DNA of 34,405 nt, taken from the NCBI GenBank assembly GCA_012518455.1, contig JAAYSA010000027.1:1-34405 (forward strand). The letters are read 5' to 3'. The position numbers and the translations under genes are program-made. Shown in pieces: positions 9,757 through 19,288 of the stretch (position 1 is its first letter; each line of letters opens with the position of its first letter). The notes beneath the pieces were generated by a model. The model saw only the letters and a program-made list of their open reading frames with translations. It did not search any database and was not told the origin of the DNA. The stretch comes from Erysipelotrichaceae bacterium (GTDB lineage Bacteria > Bacillota_I > Bacilli_A > RFN20 > CAG-826).

Positions 9757-10503
9757 TTAGAGTCTACCGCCGCTATTAGCACGGTGTTGTCTAGCAACTT
9801 TTACTTTTATATTATCTAAGTTAATATTTTTACTTGCTGCTACTTCTAAAAAAGTATTAAGTGCTAATTCCTTTGTATTTGCTTCTTCGCTTAAATGTGC
9901 TAAAACGACTTCTTTTGTGCGATTTCCAATCATTTGACATAAATAATTTGCACTATCTTCATTAGAAAGATGACCATTATCACTTAGGATTCGCATTTTA
10001 AGTTCAAAGGGACGATCTGTATCTAAAAGTAACTCTGGATCATGATTTGATTCAAAGATATAATAGGTTGCATTGCTTGCTTGTTTAATATTATATTCGC
10101 TTAAATATCCTGTATCTGTTATATAAACAAGTTTGTCTTCTTCGTCTTCTATAATAAAACCTAATGTATTATATGCATCGTGGCTTAAGGGAATAACTTT
10201 AATTTTAAAACCAGCTATTTCTAGTTCATCGTAAGGGTTTATTTCATTAATAGAAAATGTAGGTGCTACTTCTTTTGTAGCATATAATTCTAATTCATCA
10301 AGTTTTGCAAATGGTTTAAAGTGATCACCGTGACAATGCGTATATAAAACGGCATCAACATCATCAAGGCTGATGTTAAAGGGCTTGGCCCTTTTTTCAA
10401 ATTGAACCAGAGTGATCCCTAAATCAATTAAAAGGATGCCGTTTTTGCTACGCAAAAGCGTAGCGTTTCCTTTAGATCCACTAGCAAGAACTATATATTC
10501 CAT
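9757..10503 (-). CDS. walJ: MBL-fold metallohydrolase, WalJ/YycJ type
   Basis: VLASGSKGNATLL N-terminus and THCHGDHF metal-binding motif. Confidence 0.82.
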   Translation of the reverse strand: MEYIVLASGSKGNATLLRSKNGILLIDLGITLVQFEKRAKPFNISLDDVDAVLYTHCHGDHFKPFAKLDELELYATKEVAPTFSINEINPYDELEIAGFKIKVIPLSHDAYNTLGFIIEDEEDKLVYITDTGYLSEYNIKQASNATYYIFESNHDPELLLDTDRPFELKMRILSDNGHLSNEDSANYLCQMIGNRTKEVVLAHLSEEANTKELALNTFLEVAASKNINLDNIKVKVARQHRANSGGRL

Positions 10504-12026
10504 TATTGTGGGGACTCGGTTCCTCTTTGCATTTCTCTAATGCGAATTTGGAGTGTCTTATCAGGATTACTAATTAAGAATGAAGACTTAAAGAATACAA
10601 GCGTTTCGATACCTGTTTGACCATTTCTATTTTTAGCAATATAGATATCAATAATCGATGGGGATAAAAACTTACCCGTTTTATCGTTAGTTTCTTGTTC
10701 TTTTGTTTCTTCATAATATGCAAAATAACGTGCTTTTTCTTTCTTTAAGGTCTTGTTCATTAAATAGAAATCTTCTCGGTTTAAAAGCATAACTACGTCA
10801 GCATCTTGTTCAATTGAACCAGATTCACGAAGGTCACTTAAAATAGGAACTTTATTATCCCTATCTTCAACACCACGGTTGAGCTGAGCTAAACAAACAA
10901 CCGTTACTTCAAGACTTCTAGCTAATTCTTTTAATTGTTGAGTTATTTTTTGAATTTCTAATTGACGACTTTCTTGTTTTCCGGTTGTAGTAATTAATCC
11001 AAGATAGTCAATAAAAATAACAGATAAGTCTGGTTGTTCGTTTTTAAGTTTTCTTGCTTTAATGATTAAGTCATTAATATTTATATTTGATGTGTCATCA
11101 ATATAGATTCTTCTTGTTCTTAGCGTATTGATTGCTTCGCTAACTTTAATTCGTTCATTTTTATCTAAAGTGTTTCTTTGAATTTTATCGCTTCTAACGT
11201 TTGCTGCCATTGCAACAAGACGAAGCATTAATAAATGTGAGTTCATTTCACAACTAAAGAAACCTACAACATGTTGATGGTGTGGGTCCTGTGCAACATT
11301 AAGAGCTAAATTTAGCGCTAAGGCGGTTTTTCCCATACTTGGACGTGCGGCGACAATTACTAAATCGCCCTTCTGAAAACCATGCGTAAGATTATTTAAC
11401 CCTGCATAACCAGTGTTAACGCCTGTTAAAGTGCCAGTGCCTGATTCTTTCATTGCCTCCATTTTGCTAATAAATTCCTTACCGATATCTTGAAGGCTCT
11501 TAAAATCAGCAATACGCCTTTCTTGGGCAACTTCGTTGATTCTATTACTTAATTGCCCGACAAAATCATTAATATCATCAATATCATATCGACGATATCG
11601 GTTAACAGCTTCATCAATTACACTGTATAAGACTCTTAGAAGGCTTTGATCATTAATTTGTTTTATGTAGTCATCTAATGAACTGTATAAAAAAGAAAGA
11701 TTAGCAAGTTCATTAAGGTATTCAAATCCACCTACTCTATCAAGGGCACCCATTCTTGTTAATTCAGTTGTAAGTGTAACAAGATCAATTGTCGTTTTTT
11801 GATCTCGTAAATTAAGCATTGCCTTAAAAATAGAACGATGATCATTTCCTATATTTGGAAAACTATCAAGAGTTAGTTTTTGAAATGCGGCATCTTGTGC
11901 TGTTTCGCTATCGAGCATTAAACCTAAAACTCCTCGTTCTGCTTCCGGGGCACTTGGGACTTTTAGCGTTGAATCGATAAAACGAAAAGGAAGATGGTTA
12001 AACATTGTACTTTTACTTCTTGCCAT
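10503..12026 (-). CDS. dnaB: Replicative DNA helicase
   Basis: PSAPEAERGVLGLML N-terminal domain, Walker A AARPSMGKTALALN, VVCLAQLNRGVEDR...LSDLRESGSIEQDAD. Confidence 0.96.
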   Translation of the reverse strand: MARSKSTMFNHLPFRFIDSTLKVPSAPEAERGVLGLMLDSETAQDAAFQKLTLDSFPNIGNDHRSIFKAMLNLRDQKTTIDLVTLTTELTRMGALDRVGGFEYLNELANLSFLYSSLDDYIKQINDQSLLRVLYSVIDEAVNRYRRYDIDDINDFVGQLSNRINEVAQERRIADFKSLQDIGKEFISKMEAMKESGTGTLTGVNTGYAGLNNLTHGFQKGDLVIVAARPSMGKTALALNLALNVAQDPHHQHVVGFFSCEMNSHLLMLRLVAMAANVRSDKIQRNTLDKNERIKVSEAINTLRTRRIYIDDTSNININDLIIKARKLKNEQPDLSVIFIDYLGLITTTGKQESRQLEIQKITQQLKELARSLEVTVVCLAQLNRGVEDRDNKVPILSDLRESGSIEQDADVVMLLNREDFYLMNKTLKKEKARYFAYYEETKEQETNDKTGKFLSPSIIDIYIAKNRNGQTGIETLVFFKSSFLISNPDKTLQIRIREMQRGTESPQ

Positions 12027-12028
12027 AT

Positions 12029-12478
12029 TTATTCCTTTCTCTCTAATTTTACTTTTAGTGTACCAATAACATTTTTATAAAGTTCTATTTGAACCGTTGT
12101 TTCACCTAATAAACTAAGTGGTTTAAAATCTATAAATTTTCGGCGATCAACTTCGATACCGTATTCATCCATTAATTGTTTTTCAATATCTTTTGCGGTT
12201 ACTGCGCCAAAAACTTTTAAGTTTTCGCCGACATTAACCTTAAAAATGCAGTATATTTTTTTAAATTTCTCTGCCGTCTTGAGCGCATCTGCTTTCTTTT
12301 TTTCTTCACTAATAGCACGATCTTTTTGTTGTTGAGCAAGAATTTCCTTACTTTTATCTGTATATGCTACTGCAAGTCCGCGAGGAATAAGAAAATTTTG
12401 AGCATAGCCTACTGCTACTTCTACTACATCGTCTTTTTTACCAAGTTTCTTTACATCTTTTAATAAAATTACTTTCAT
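12029..12478 (-). CDS. rplI: 50S ribosomal protein L9
   Basis: [36 protein letters not shown]. Confidence 0.97.
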   Translation of the reverse strand: MKVILLKDVKKLGKKDDVVEVAVGYAQNFLIPRGLAVAYTDKSKEILAQQQKDRAISEEKKKADALKTAEKFKKIYCIFKVNVGENLKVFGAVTAKDIEKQLMDEYGIEVDRRKFIDFKPLSLLGETTVQIELYKNVIGTLKVKLERKE

Positions 12479-12495
12479 TGATAATACCTCGCTTT

Positions 12496-14565
12496 CTAGT
12501 CTCGTTTTCTTGATGTTAATAAATGTTGTTCTATCGTGTCTCGAAGCATCATTTTTACTTCTGATAGGGTTTTACCTTTAAATGAGGCTGCGGCACTAGC
12601 TTGGTGTCCACCTCCACCGAGTTTTTCTAAAATAAGTTGAACACTAATTGTGCCATCACTTCGCCCACTGATTTTGGCCTCTTTTGCTTTTGTATAACCA
12701 ATAACAAAGGCGGCATTAACTCCTTTTACTCTCATACATTGATTAGCAACTTTAGCAAGTGTAGCAGACTCGATAATATCGCTTTCTTCAGCTTTTGCAA
12801 CAACAACACCATAAGTAATTGTTTCCATCGAACTCATTATTTTAGTAATTAAGGTGTACTCTTCATACTCATCTTTTAAGAATTCATCTGCAATAGTAAC
12901 ATCTGCGCCAAATTCTTCTAATATCATCGCTGCTAAAAAGGTCCTTGATCCGGTAGTATTACTTCTAAAATGATTAGTATCTAAATAGATACCTGCAAGC
13001 ATTACAGTTGCAGTTTTCATATCAAGTTTAAATTCAGGCGTATTTCCGTAATACATTAATTCTGTAACCATTTCGCATGTTGAACTTGCACTTGTTTCAA
13101 TATAATCGTAAATCCTATTATCAATAAATTCATCAGTTCTACGATGATGATCAATGATGATTACGCGGTCCACTCGTTCAAGAAGTTTTTGATCCATTAC
13201 CATAGAAGGTCTAGATACGTCTGCAACAATAAGGAGTGTTTTAGAATTGACCAAGCTATTTTCTCCTTTTTCTGAGGCTACATCTTGTGAAGAAATAAAC
13301 AATCGACTCATTTCTTCTTTATTAAATGAAGAAGTAATCGCTGATTTAGTTTTTAATTCCGTTAAGTTAGGATTATAAATTACTTTAGCAGGCTCAAAGG
13401 CTTTCCCATCAACTGCTCTACTTTTTACATAGTCTGCTAGAGCCTTTAGACCAAGACATGCTCCAAGTGCATCTAAATCCATCTGGGTATGACCCATAAT
13501 TAAAACATTACTTGCATCGCGAATATGTGAAAATAATGTGTCCGCATATAGTCTAATTGAGGTTCTGTTGCGGCGTTCTGCTGCAACTGATGCTCCTCCG
13601 ATATATTCGTTTTCTTCTCCATATTTAGAGATAACAACTTGATCGCCTCCACGAGCAACTGCTGTTTCAATAGCCTGAACCGCTATATCGGATAGTCTCA
13701 TAACATCAGGAAAATTGTAAGCGATAGACATTGAAAGCGTTAGTTTGGTTTCGCGATTTTCTTCTCTTTCACGAATTGTTTGAAGAATTGAAAACTTATC
13801 ATCTCTTAGTTTTAAATATGAATCGTAATTCATCACCAAAATAAAAGCATCATCCCGATACTTACGAACTAAAATGCCAAATCTACGACAATAGTCAAAA
13901 ACTTGCGAAGTAATAATTGCAGTCATTGGATTAGAAATTTCTCTATTTGCAACTGCGTCAGTAAAATTATCAATCATAATAATGCCAACAACGGGTGCTT
14001 GTTTTTCGTGTTGATCAAACATAAATTCAAGTTCAGTAATGTCTTTAAAAATAAAAAGGCCAGCATCAGATAGATATTTAACTTCATAGTTTCTAGAATC
14101 AATTTCTAGTTTAATTGTGTCATCAATATTATCTTCAAGTGCTTCGCTTACCTGTACTAATTTTTCTAAATCTGGTTGCCAAGTTAAGATGTTACGGTCT
14201 AAAACGAAAATTTTTCTTTCTCGAAATAAATCACTGGTCCAAAGTATATTGAAATTTTTGTCGACAACAACAAGCCCAATCATGCCGAAACTATATGCCT
14301 CTTTTACATCTCCTCCAATAACTTGTAATGATTTAATATCGCTCTTTGCTCGAATTTTACTTAATAGACTAACTATAATCCAAACAAACATAATATTTAA
14401 AATAACCATAACTGTTGACACGACTAAAACATGATTTATAGTAAAGAAATTTCTAATATCATCTGTGCCAAGCAAATACAAAAGTGCTACAGCAATTAAA
14501 ATAAGGATTTCAGACAAAAGTAGCAAAATAGTAGCTATCCGCATTTTTCGAATGGATTTAATCAT
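12496..14565 (-). CDS. gdpP: Cyclic-di-AMP phosphodiesterase GdpP/YybT (degenerate GGDEF, DHH/DHHA1)
   Basis: Two N-terminal TMs, degenerate GGDEF (YRDDAF), [38 protein letters not shown]; gdpP-rplI-dnaB order as in Bacillus. Confidence 0.93.
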   Translation of the reverse strand: MIKSIRKMRIATILLLLSEILILIAVALLYLLGTDDIRNFFTINHVLVVSTVMVILNIMFVWIIVSLLSKIRAKSDIKSLQVIGGDVKEAYSFGMIGLVVVDKNFNILWTSDLFRERKIFVLDRNILTWQPDLEKLVQVSEALEDNIDDTIKLEIDSRNYEVKYLSDAGLFIFKDITELEFMFDQHEKQAPVVGIIMIDNFTDAVANREISNPMTAIITSQVFDYCRRFGILVRKYRDDAFILVMNYDSYLKLRDDKFSILQTIREREENRETKLTLSMSIAYNFPDVMRLSDIAVQAIETAVARGGDQVVISKYGEENEYIGGASVAAERRNRTSIRLYADTLFSHIRDASNVLIMGHTQMDLDALGACLGLKALADYVKSRAVDGKAFEPAKVIYNPNLTELKTKSAITSSFNKEEMSRLFISSQDVASEKGENSLVNSKTLLIVADVSRPSMVMDQKLLERVDRVIIIDHHRRTDEFIDNRIYDYIETSASSTCEMVTELMYYGNTPEFKLDMKTATVMLAGIYLDTNHFRSNTTGSRTFLAAMILEEFGADVTIADEFLKDEYEEYTLITKIMSSMETITYGVVVAKAEESDIIESATLAKVANQCMRVKGVNAAFVIGYTKAKEAKISGRSDGTISVQLILEKLGGGGHQASAAASFKGKTLSEVKMMLRDTIEQHLLTSRKRD

Positions 14566-14601
14566 AAGTTCACCTCGATTATCTTTTTAATTATACACTA
14601 A

Positions 14602-14622
14602 AAAAGGTATATGATACCTTTT
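14602..14622 (-). terminator. Rho-independent terminator (minus strand)
   Basis: AAAAGGTAT-CAT-ATACCTTTTTT on the minus strand. Confidence 0.65.
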
Positions 14623-14718
14623 AATATGTAAAATTAATATTTTTCTAAAAGATATTTATTTTTAAAAATATATCGATTTTGTAAGTTTTATAGCGTTTTT
14701 GCAATATTTTAACGATAT

Positions 14719-15528
14719 TTAACTACTTAGGTCTTTTTGTTTTAATGTTTTAGTTTCTTTGTTTTTTAACCGTAAATAATTAATTAGATAATAACTGTTA
14801 TTCCAAAGGCCAAATACGAATACTACATAAATAACTAAGTAAATACTATATTTGATGCCAACAATTTCCATTACATCATTGCCGGGCATAAAAAATAGTG
14901 GGTCTTTTTCGATATCAGCTATTATTAAAAAGATTCCATATGAAAATAAAAGTGTAATAAGAAGAATCTCAATCCAAACTGGTTCTTTGCTTCTTTTATA
15001 TCTAAAATCAGTTTTACCTAGAGTCATAACAAGAATTGATCCTATTAACAATAATGTATGTGTTGTAATTGAGTATACTTCCTCAAAACGAATAATATTC
15101 TTAAAACCAGCTTCAGGATAAGCAAAAAAGACAATAGCAGGTAATAAACAAACCATAGCAGTGTAATTATAAAAAGATTTTCTATTAATAAATGGACTTA
15201 TCATGAGTGTCCAACAACCAAGTGCATACCACGGGCGTGGTAATAAAATATAAAATACATGATGCCAATCAATATGACCACTTTCTAAAATATAATTACT
15301 ATTAATCAAATTAATAATTCTTCTTGTTACTTCAAAAGAAATTAGCGTTGAAGCAATAACAATTAAAACAATCCATTTTGTCTTTTCACTTTTATTTCTA
15401 AAAAATAATGATATAGCAACAACAATTGCAATTGCTAATCAATGTCACGATATGTAACCAGCCCAAGGTAAGGATTTTACTTCAAATCCATCAGGGGTCT
15501 TTGAAAACATCCAATCTTTAAATGTCAT
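14719..15528 (-). CDS. YwaF/TIGR02206-like integral membrane protein with two in-frame TGA codons
   Basis: ORF track starts at an internal TTG (15309). The frame extends to ATG 15526-15528, giving MTFKDWMFSKTPDGFEVKSLPWAGYIS[TGA]H[TGA]LAIAIVVAISLFFRNKSEKTKWIVLIVIASTLISFEVTRRIINLINSNY..., interrupted only by TGA at 15445-15447 and 15439-15441. Confidence 0.7.
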
Positions 15529-15547
15529 TTTTCTACTCTACTTAACT

Positions 15548-15578
15548 AAAAAAGACATGGAATACCATGTCTTTTTTT
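15548..15578 (-). terminator. Rho-independent terminator after rpsR
   Basis: AAAAAAGACATGG-AATA-CCATGTCTTTTTT. Confidence 0.8.
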
Positions 15579-15586
15579 ATTACTAA

Positions 15587-15817
15587 TTAATCTTTGAAAT
15601 ATGGTAATAAAGCCATAAAACGTGCTCTTTTGATAGCAACTGCTAATTCGCGTTGATATTTAGCACTTGTACCAGTCATACGACGTGATGCAATTTTGCC
15701 ATGTGAAGTAACAAACTTACTTAACAATTCTACATCTTTATAGTCGATATGTTTAATATTATTCTTTTTAAAATAACACACTTTGCGGCGTGATTTTCGT
15801 TTTCTGTAAACCATCAA
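15587..15817 (-). CDS. rpsR: 30S ribosomal protein S18
   Basis: [50 protein letters not shown]. Confidence 0.97.
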   Translation of the reverse strand: MMVYRKRKSRRKVCYFKKNNIKHIDYKDVELLSKFVTSHGKIASRRMTGTSAKYQRELAVAIKRARFMALLPYFKD

Positions 15818-15832
15818 TAATTCCTCTTTCTA

Positions 15833-16234
15833 CTAAAATGGTAAATCGTCTTCAGTTGGAGTTTCTTCTTGATAGCCTTGTTCATCGGGTTCATAACCTG
15901 CAGATTCTTCACCCACGTTTTTTGGTTCTAGGAATACGACTTGATCAGCTATTACTTCAATAACTTGTCCTTTTGAACCATCGCGACGATCAAATGTTCT
16001 TTGTTCTAATCTGCCATCAACACCGACTAAACTACCCTTTTTCATAAATTTGGCTACATTTTCAGCAGTTTGATTCCAACATACTACATTAAAGAAACTA
16101 GTTGTTCTTTCTTGAGCACGGCTGAAACGATTATCAACTGCGAGTGTAAAGTTTGTAACAGCTACTCCACTTTGTGTTCGACGTAATTCTGGGTCACGAG
16201 TTAATCGACCCACTAGCGTAACTCTATTTAGCAT
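15833..16234 (-). CDS. ssb: Single-stranded DNA-binding protein
   Basis: MLNRVTLVGRLTRDPELRRTQSGVAVTNFTLAV and acidic C-terminus EDDLPF. Confidence 0.97.
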   Translation of the reverse strand: MLNRVTLVGRLTRDPELRRTQSGVAVTNFTLAVDNRFSRAQERTTSFFNVVCWNQTAENVAKFMKKGSLVGVDGRLEQRTFDRRDGSKGQVIEVIADQVVFLEPKNVGEESAGYEPDEQGYQEETPTEDDLPF

Positions 16235-16249
16235 AATGTATGCCTCCTT

Positions 16250-16534
16250 TTATTTTTCGACAACAGTTAGATGACGAATGACGTTCGCATTAATTTTGCT
16301 TAAGCGTTCAAACTCTTTGATTGCTTCGTTGTCAGCAGCCACTTTAACAACTACATAATAACCTTTTAGAATGTCATTAATTGGATAAGCAAATGGACGA
16401 ACACCCCACTCATCAACATTAAGGATTTCGCCACCACGGGTTGTAATAATTCCGTGAAGGTTTTCCATTTCTGCTTTCCGTTCTTCTTCTGAAAGATCGG
16501 CTGTTAAAATGTACATAATTTCGTACTTTCTCAT
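16250..16534 (-). CDS. rpsF: 30S ribosomal protein S6
   Basis: MRKYEIMYIL...; rpsF-ssb-rpsR order. Confidence 0.96.
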   Translation of the reverse strand: MRKYEIMYILTADLSEEERKAEMENLHGIITTRGGEILNVDEWGVRPFAYPINDILKGYYVVVKVAADNEAIKEFERLSKINANVIRHLTVVEK

Positions 16535-16544
16535 AAGCGTACCT

Positions 16545-16607
16545 CCCTCTGGACTAATTTTTTGGCTATTTTTCTAAATAGCAGAGAGTATATCACAAAG
16601 TGATATA
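16545..16607 (-). promoter_or_regulatory. Candidate structured 5' leader of rpsF-ssb-rpsR
   Basis: Minus-strand hairpins TATATCAC-TTT-GTGATATA and GCTATTT-AGAA-AAATAGC; CTCTCTG can pair with CAGAGGG overlapping the Shine-Dalgarno. Confidence 0.5.
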
Positions 16608-16615
16608 GCATTAGA

Positions 16616-16644
16616 ATTATATTACATTACATTTTAAATGTAAA
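16616..16644 (-). promoter_or_regulatory. Sigma-A type promoter for rpsF-ssb-rpsR
   Basis: Minus strand TTTACA - 17 nt - TATAAT. Confidence 0.65.
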
Positions 16645-16710
16645 TAATCAATGCTTTTTGCTTTAATTTGTTGCCTATATATAAATTGGCAAAAATGAAG
16701 CAATTAATGT

Positions 16711-18192
16711 TTATTTATCTCGCATCGTTGGGAATAATATAACTTCCCGAATTGATGTTTGATTCAAAAGTAACATGACTAGACGATCAATACCAATACC
16801 AATACCACCTGCTGGAGGCATACCATATTCTAGTGCTTCAACAAAATCCTCATCCATATCGCTTGCTTCTTCATCACCAAGTTTTTTCGCTTCTAATTGA
16901 GCTTCAAATCTTTTCATTTGATCGATAGGATCATTTAGTTCGCTAAAGGCATTTGCGATTTCGTTTCCATTAACAAAAAGTTCAAATCTATCGGCAAATC
17001 GCGGGTCTTTGCTCATTTTTGCTAGTGGAGATATTTCTTTTGGATGTCCATAAACGAATGTAGGTTGAACAAGTTTATCTTCACAATATTCTTCAAAGAA
17101 TGCATTAATAATATGACCAACACCTGTCCAATGTTTCTCAATTTTAATTTTGTGTTCTTTGGCTAACTTAACAGCATCTTCAAAACTCATTTCTTTTCTA
17201 AAGTCAATATCGGTTTCTTCTTTAACTAAGTCCACCATATGGACGCGACGGAAAGGACTGCCTACATCAATAACGACATCTCCCCATGGAAGTTTTGTAC
17301 TCTTAATTACTGTTACAGCTAAATGACGTATAAGTGATTCACATAGTTCAAACATATCTTCAATATCTGCATAAGCTTGATAAGCTTCAACAGTTGTAAA
17401 TTCAGGGTTATGGCGAGTGTCCATCCCTTCGTTTCTAAACAAACGGCCAATTTCATACACGCGTTCAATTCCCCCAACTAAAAGTCGTTTAAGTGGTAAT
17501 TCCGTTGCAATTCTTAGGTAAAAGTCACGATTAAGCGTATTGTGATGCGTTATAAAAGGCCTAGCAGATGCTCCACCTAAAACACTATTTAACATACTAG
17601 TTTCTACTTCAACGAAACCTCTTCCATCTAAAAATCTTTGCATTTCACGAATAATTTTTGGACGAGTTAAAGCTATATAGCGTGAGTCTTCATTCATTAT
17701 TAAATCGACATAGCGACGTCTATATCTTTCCTCAACATCAGTTAAACCATGGAATTTTTCTGGTAGTGGTCGAAGTGCCTTTGTTAAATGAATATATTCA
17801 GTTACTTTTACCGTTATTTCATCGGTTTTTGTACGCATAATCGTTCCTTTAATTCCAACAATATCTCCAATATCAGCTAGTTTAAAAACATCATAGTTTT
17901 CCTCACCAACACTTTTAATTTGAATGAATGCTTGTATTTGACCAGCCTGATCTTGAATGGTAAAGAAACTTGCTTTCCCCATTCTTCGTATCAACATTAT
18001 TCGACCTGCTGTTACTACTTCAATTGCAGCTTCTTCAAGTTGTTCACGGTCCAAATTAGCAGCCTTATCTTTAATAGAAGCGCTATTATCGGTTCTAACG
18101 AAACGGCCGCCAAACGGATTTACATTTAATTCTTTTAACTTTGCTAGTTTTTCAAACCGAAATTGTTCTTGTTCTGTTCTTTCTTTTTTCAT
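16711..18192 (-). CDS. lysS: Lysyl-tRNA synthetase (class II)
   Basis: YRRRYVDLIMN, FRNEGMDTRHNPEFTTVEAYQAY, GGIGIGIDRLVMLL. Confidence 0.97.
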   Translation of the reverse strand: MKKERTEQEQFRFEKLAKLKELNVNPFGGRFVRTDNSASIKDKAANLDREQLEEAAIEVVTAGRIMLIRRMGKASFFTIQDQAGQIQAFIQIKSVGEENYDVFKLADIGDIVGIKGTIMRTKTDEITVKVTEYIHLTKALRPLPEKFHGLTDVEERYRRRYVDLIMNEDSRYIALTRPKIIREMQRFLDGRGFVEVETSMLNSVLGGASARPFITHHNTLNRDFYLRIATELPLKRLLVGGIERVYEIGRLFRNEGMDTRHNPEFTTVEAYQAYADIEDMFELCESLIRHLAVTVIKSTKLPWGDVVIDVGSPFRRVHMVDLVKEETDIDFRKEMSFEDAVKLAKEHKIKIEKHWTGVGHIINAFFEEYCEDKLVQPTFVYGHPKEISPLAKMSKDPRFADRFELFVNGNEIANAFSELNDPIDQMKRFEAQLEAKKLGDEEASDMDEDFVEALEYGMPPAGGIGIGIDRLVMLLLNQTSIREVILFPTMRDK

Positions 18193-18221
18193 AATTTAAA
18201 ACCCCGTACTATCTATAATAC

Positions 18222-18239
18222 TAAACAATTAATTGTTTA
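18222..18239. repeat. 18-nt perfect palindrome upstream of lysS
   Basis: TAAACAATTAATTGTTTA. Confidence 0.6.
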
Positions 18240-18260
18240 TAAAGTGTCTTTTAATTATAA

Positions 18261-18278
18261 AAGGCAATAAATTGCCTT
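18261..18278 (-). terminator. Probable terminator of dus
   Basis: Minus strand AAGGCAAT-TT-ATTGCCTTTTA, starting at the dus stop codon. Confidence 0.5.
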
Positions 18279-19260
18279 ACTTTATGTCAAAATCTATTTT
18301 AATTCTCTTTATTAAATTTAAAATATCATCTATTTTTTTACAATTTTGTGTTAGTTCAATTCGATATTTTTTTAATCCTGGGAATCCTTTTAAAAAGTGA
18401 GGACCAATACCTCGAAAGCAACTAATTCCAGCTTGTTCACCTTTTTCTTCTACTAGTAATAACGCCAATTGTTCTAAATATTCAAGTTGCTTGTCGAGTG
18501 TACTTGGTGGTAGAACTTTTCCAGTCTTAAAATATTGATCAATTTGTCTTATTAGGTGTGGATTACCGAGACCACCTCGAGCAACCATAACTCCATCAGC
18601 TTTCGTTATTTCTAAAGCATTTATAGCATCTTCTAATGTATATATGTCACCACTGATTATGAGCGGGATTTGCACTAAATCCCCTAAATTTGCCGCTAAA
18701 TCATATCTTGCTTTTAGTGTATACATTTGTTTAGCTGTTCGAAGATGAACTGCTATTAAACTAACTCCAACTTTTTCTATCTTTGGTAAAAGATTTCTAA
18801 TATTAATACTATTTTCATCCCAGCCAATACGAAGTTTTACACTAACGGGTCTAGTGCTTACTTTAACAACCTTTTCAAGCATTGAAAGTAATTCCTCTTC
18901 TTTTCTAAGCCATGCGGCTCCGCCGTTATTTCTAGTAACCTTAGGCATCGGGCATGCAAGATTAATATCTAAAATATCATATTTATAATCACTTTTTTCT
19001 AATTTTTCAATTGCGGAAATTAATTGTTCTTCTTTTCCGCCAAAAAGCTGTAACGCCAATGGTCTTACATCGTCTTCTTGTGGTAAATACTTAATGGTTT
19101 CCTTATTGTTATATAAATAACCAGCATCGCTAACCATTTCTGTATAAAAAAGACCTACTCCAAAGGGAGCCATAAACTTACGATATGCATAACTAGTAAA
19201 ACCTGCCATTGGTGCAAGTATAACTTTACTCTTTATTTTTGTTTCGCCTACTCTAAACAT
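18277..19260 (-). CDS. tRNA-dihydrouridine synthase
   Basis: LAPMAGFTSYAYRKF, DINLACPMPKVTRNNGGAAW, DGVMVARGGLGNPHL. Confidence 0.93.
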   Translation of the reverse strand: MFRVGETKIKSKVILAPMAGFTSYAYRKFMAPFGVGLFYTEMVSDAGYLYNNKETIKYLPQEDDVRPLALQLFGGKEEQLISAIEKLEKSDYKYDILDINLACPMPKVTRNNGGAAWLRKEEELLSMLEKVVKVSTRPVSVKLRIGWDENSINIRNLLPKIEKVGVSLIAVHLRTAKQMYTLKARYDLAANLGDLVQIPLIISGDIYTLEDAINALEITKADGVMVARGGLGNPHLIRQIDQYFKTGKVLPPSTLDKQLEYLEQLALLLVEEKGEQAGISCFRGIGPHFLKGFPGLKKYRIELTQNCKKIDDILNLIKRIKIDFDIK

Positions 19261-19268
19261 CGAAAGAA

Positions 19269-19288
19269 AAGAGGCGTTTATGCCTCTT
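19269..19288 (-). terminator. Probable terminator overlapping the ftsH stop codon
   Basis: Minus strand AAGAGGC-ATAAAC-GCCTCTTTTCTTT. Confidence 0.5.
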
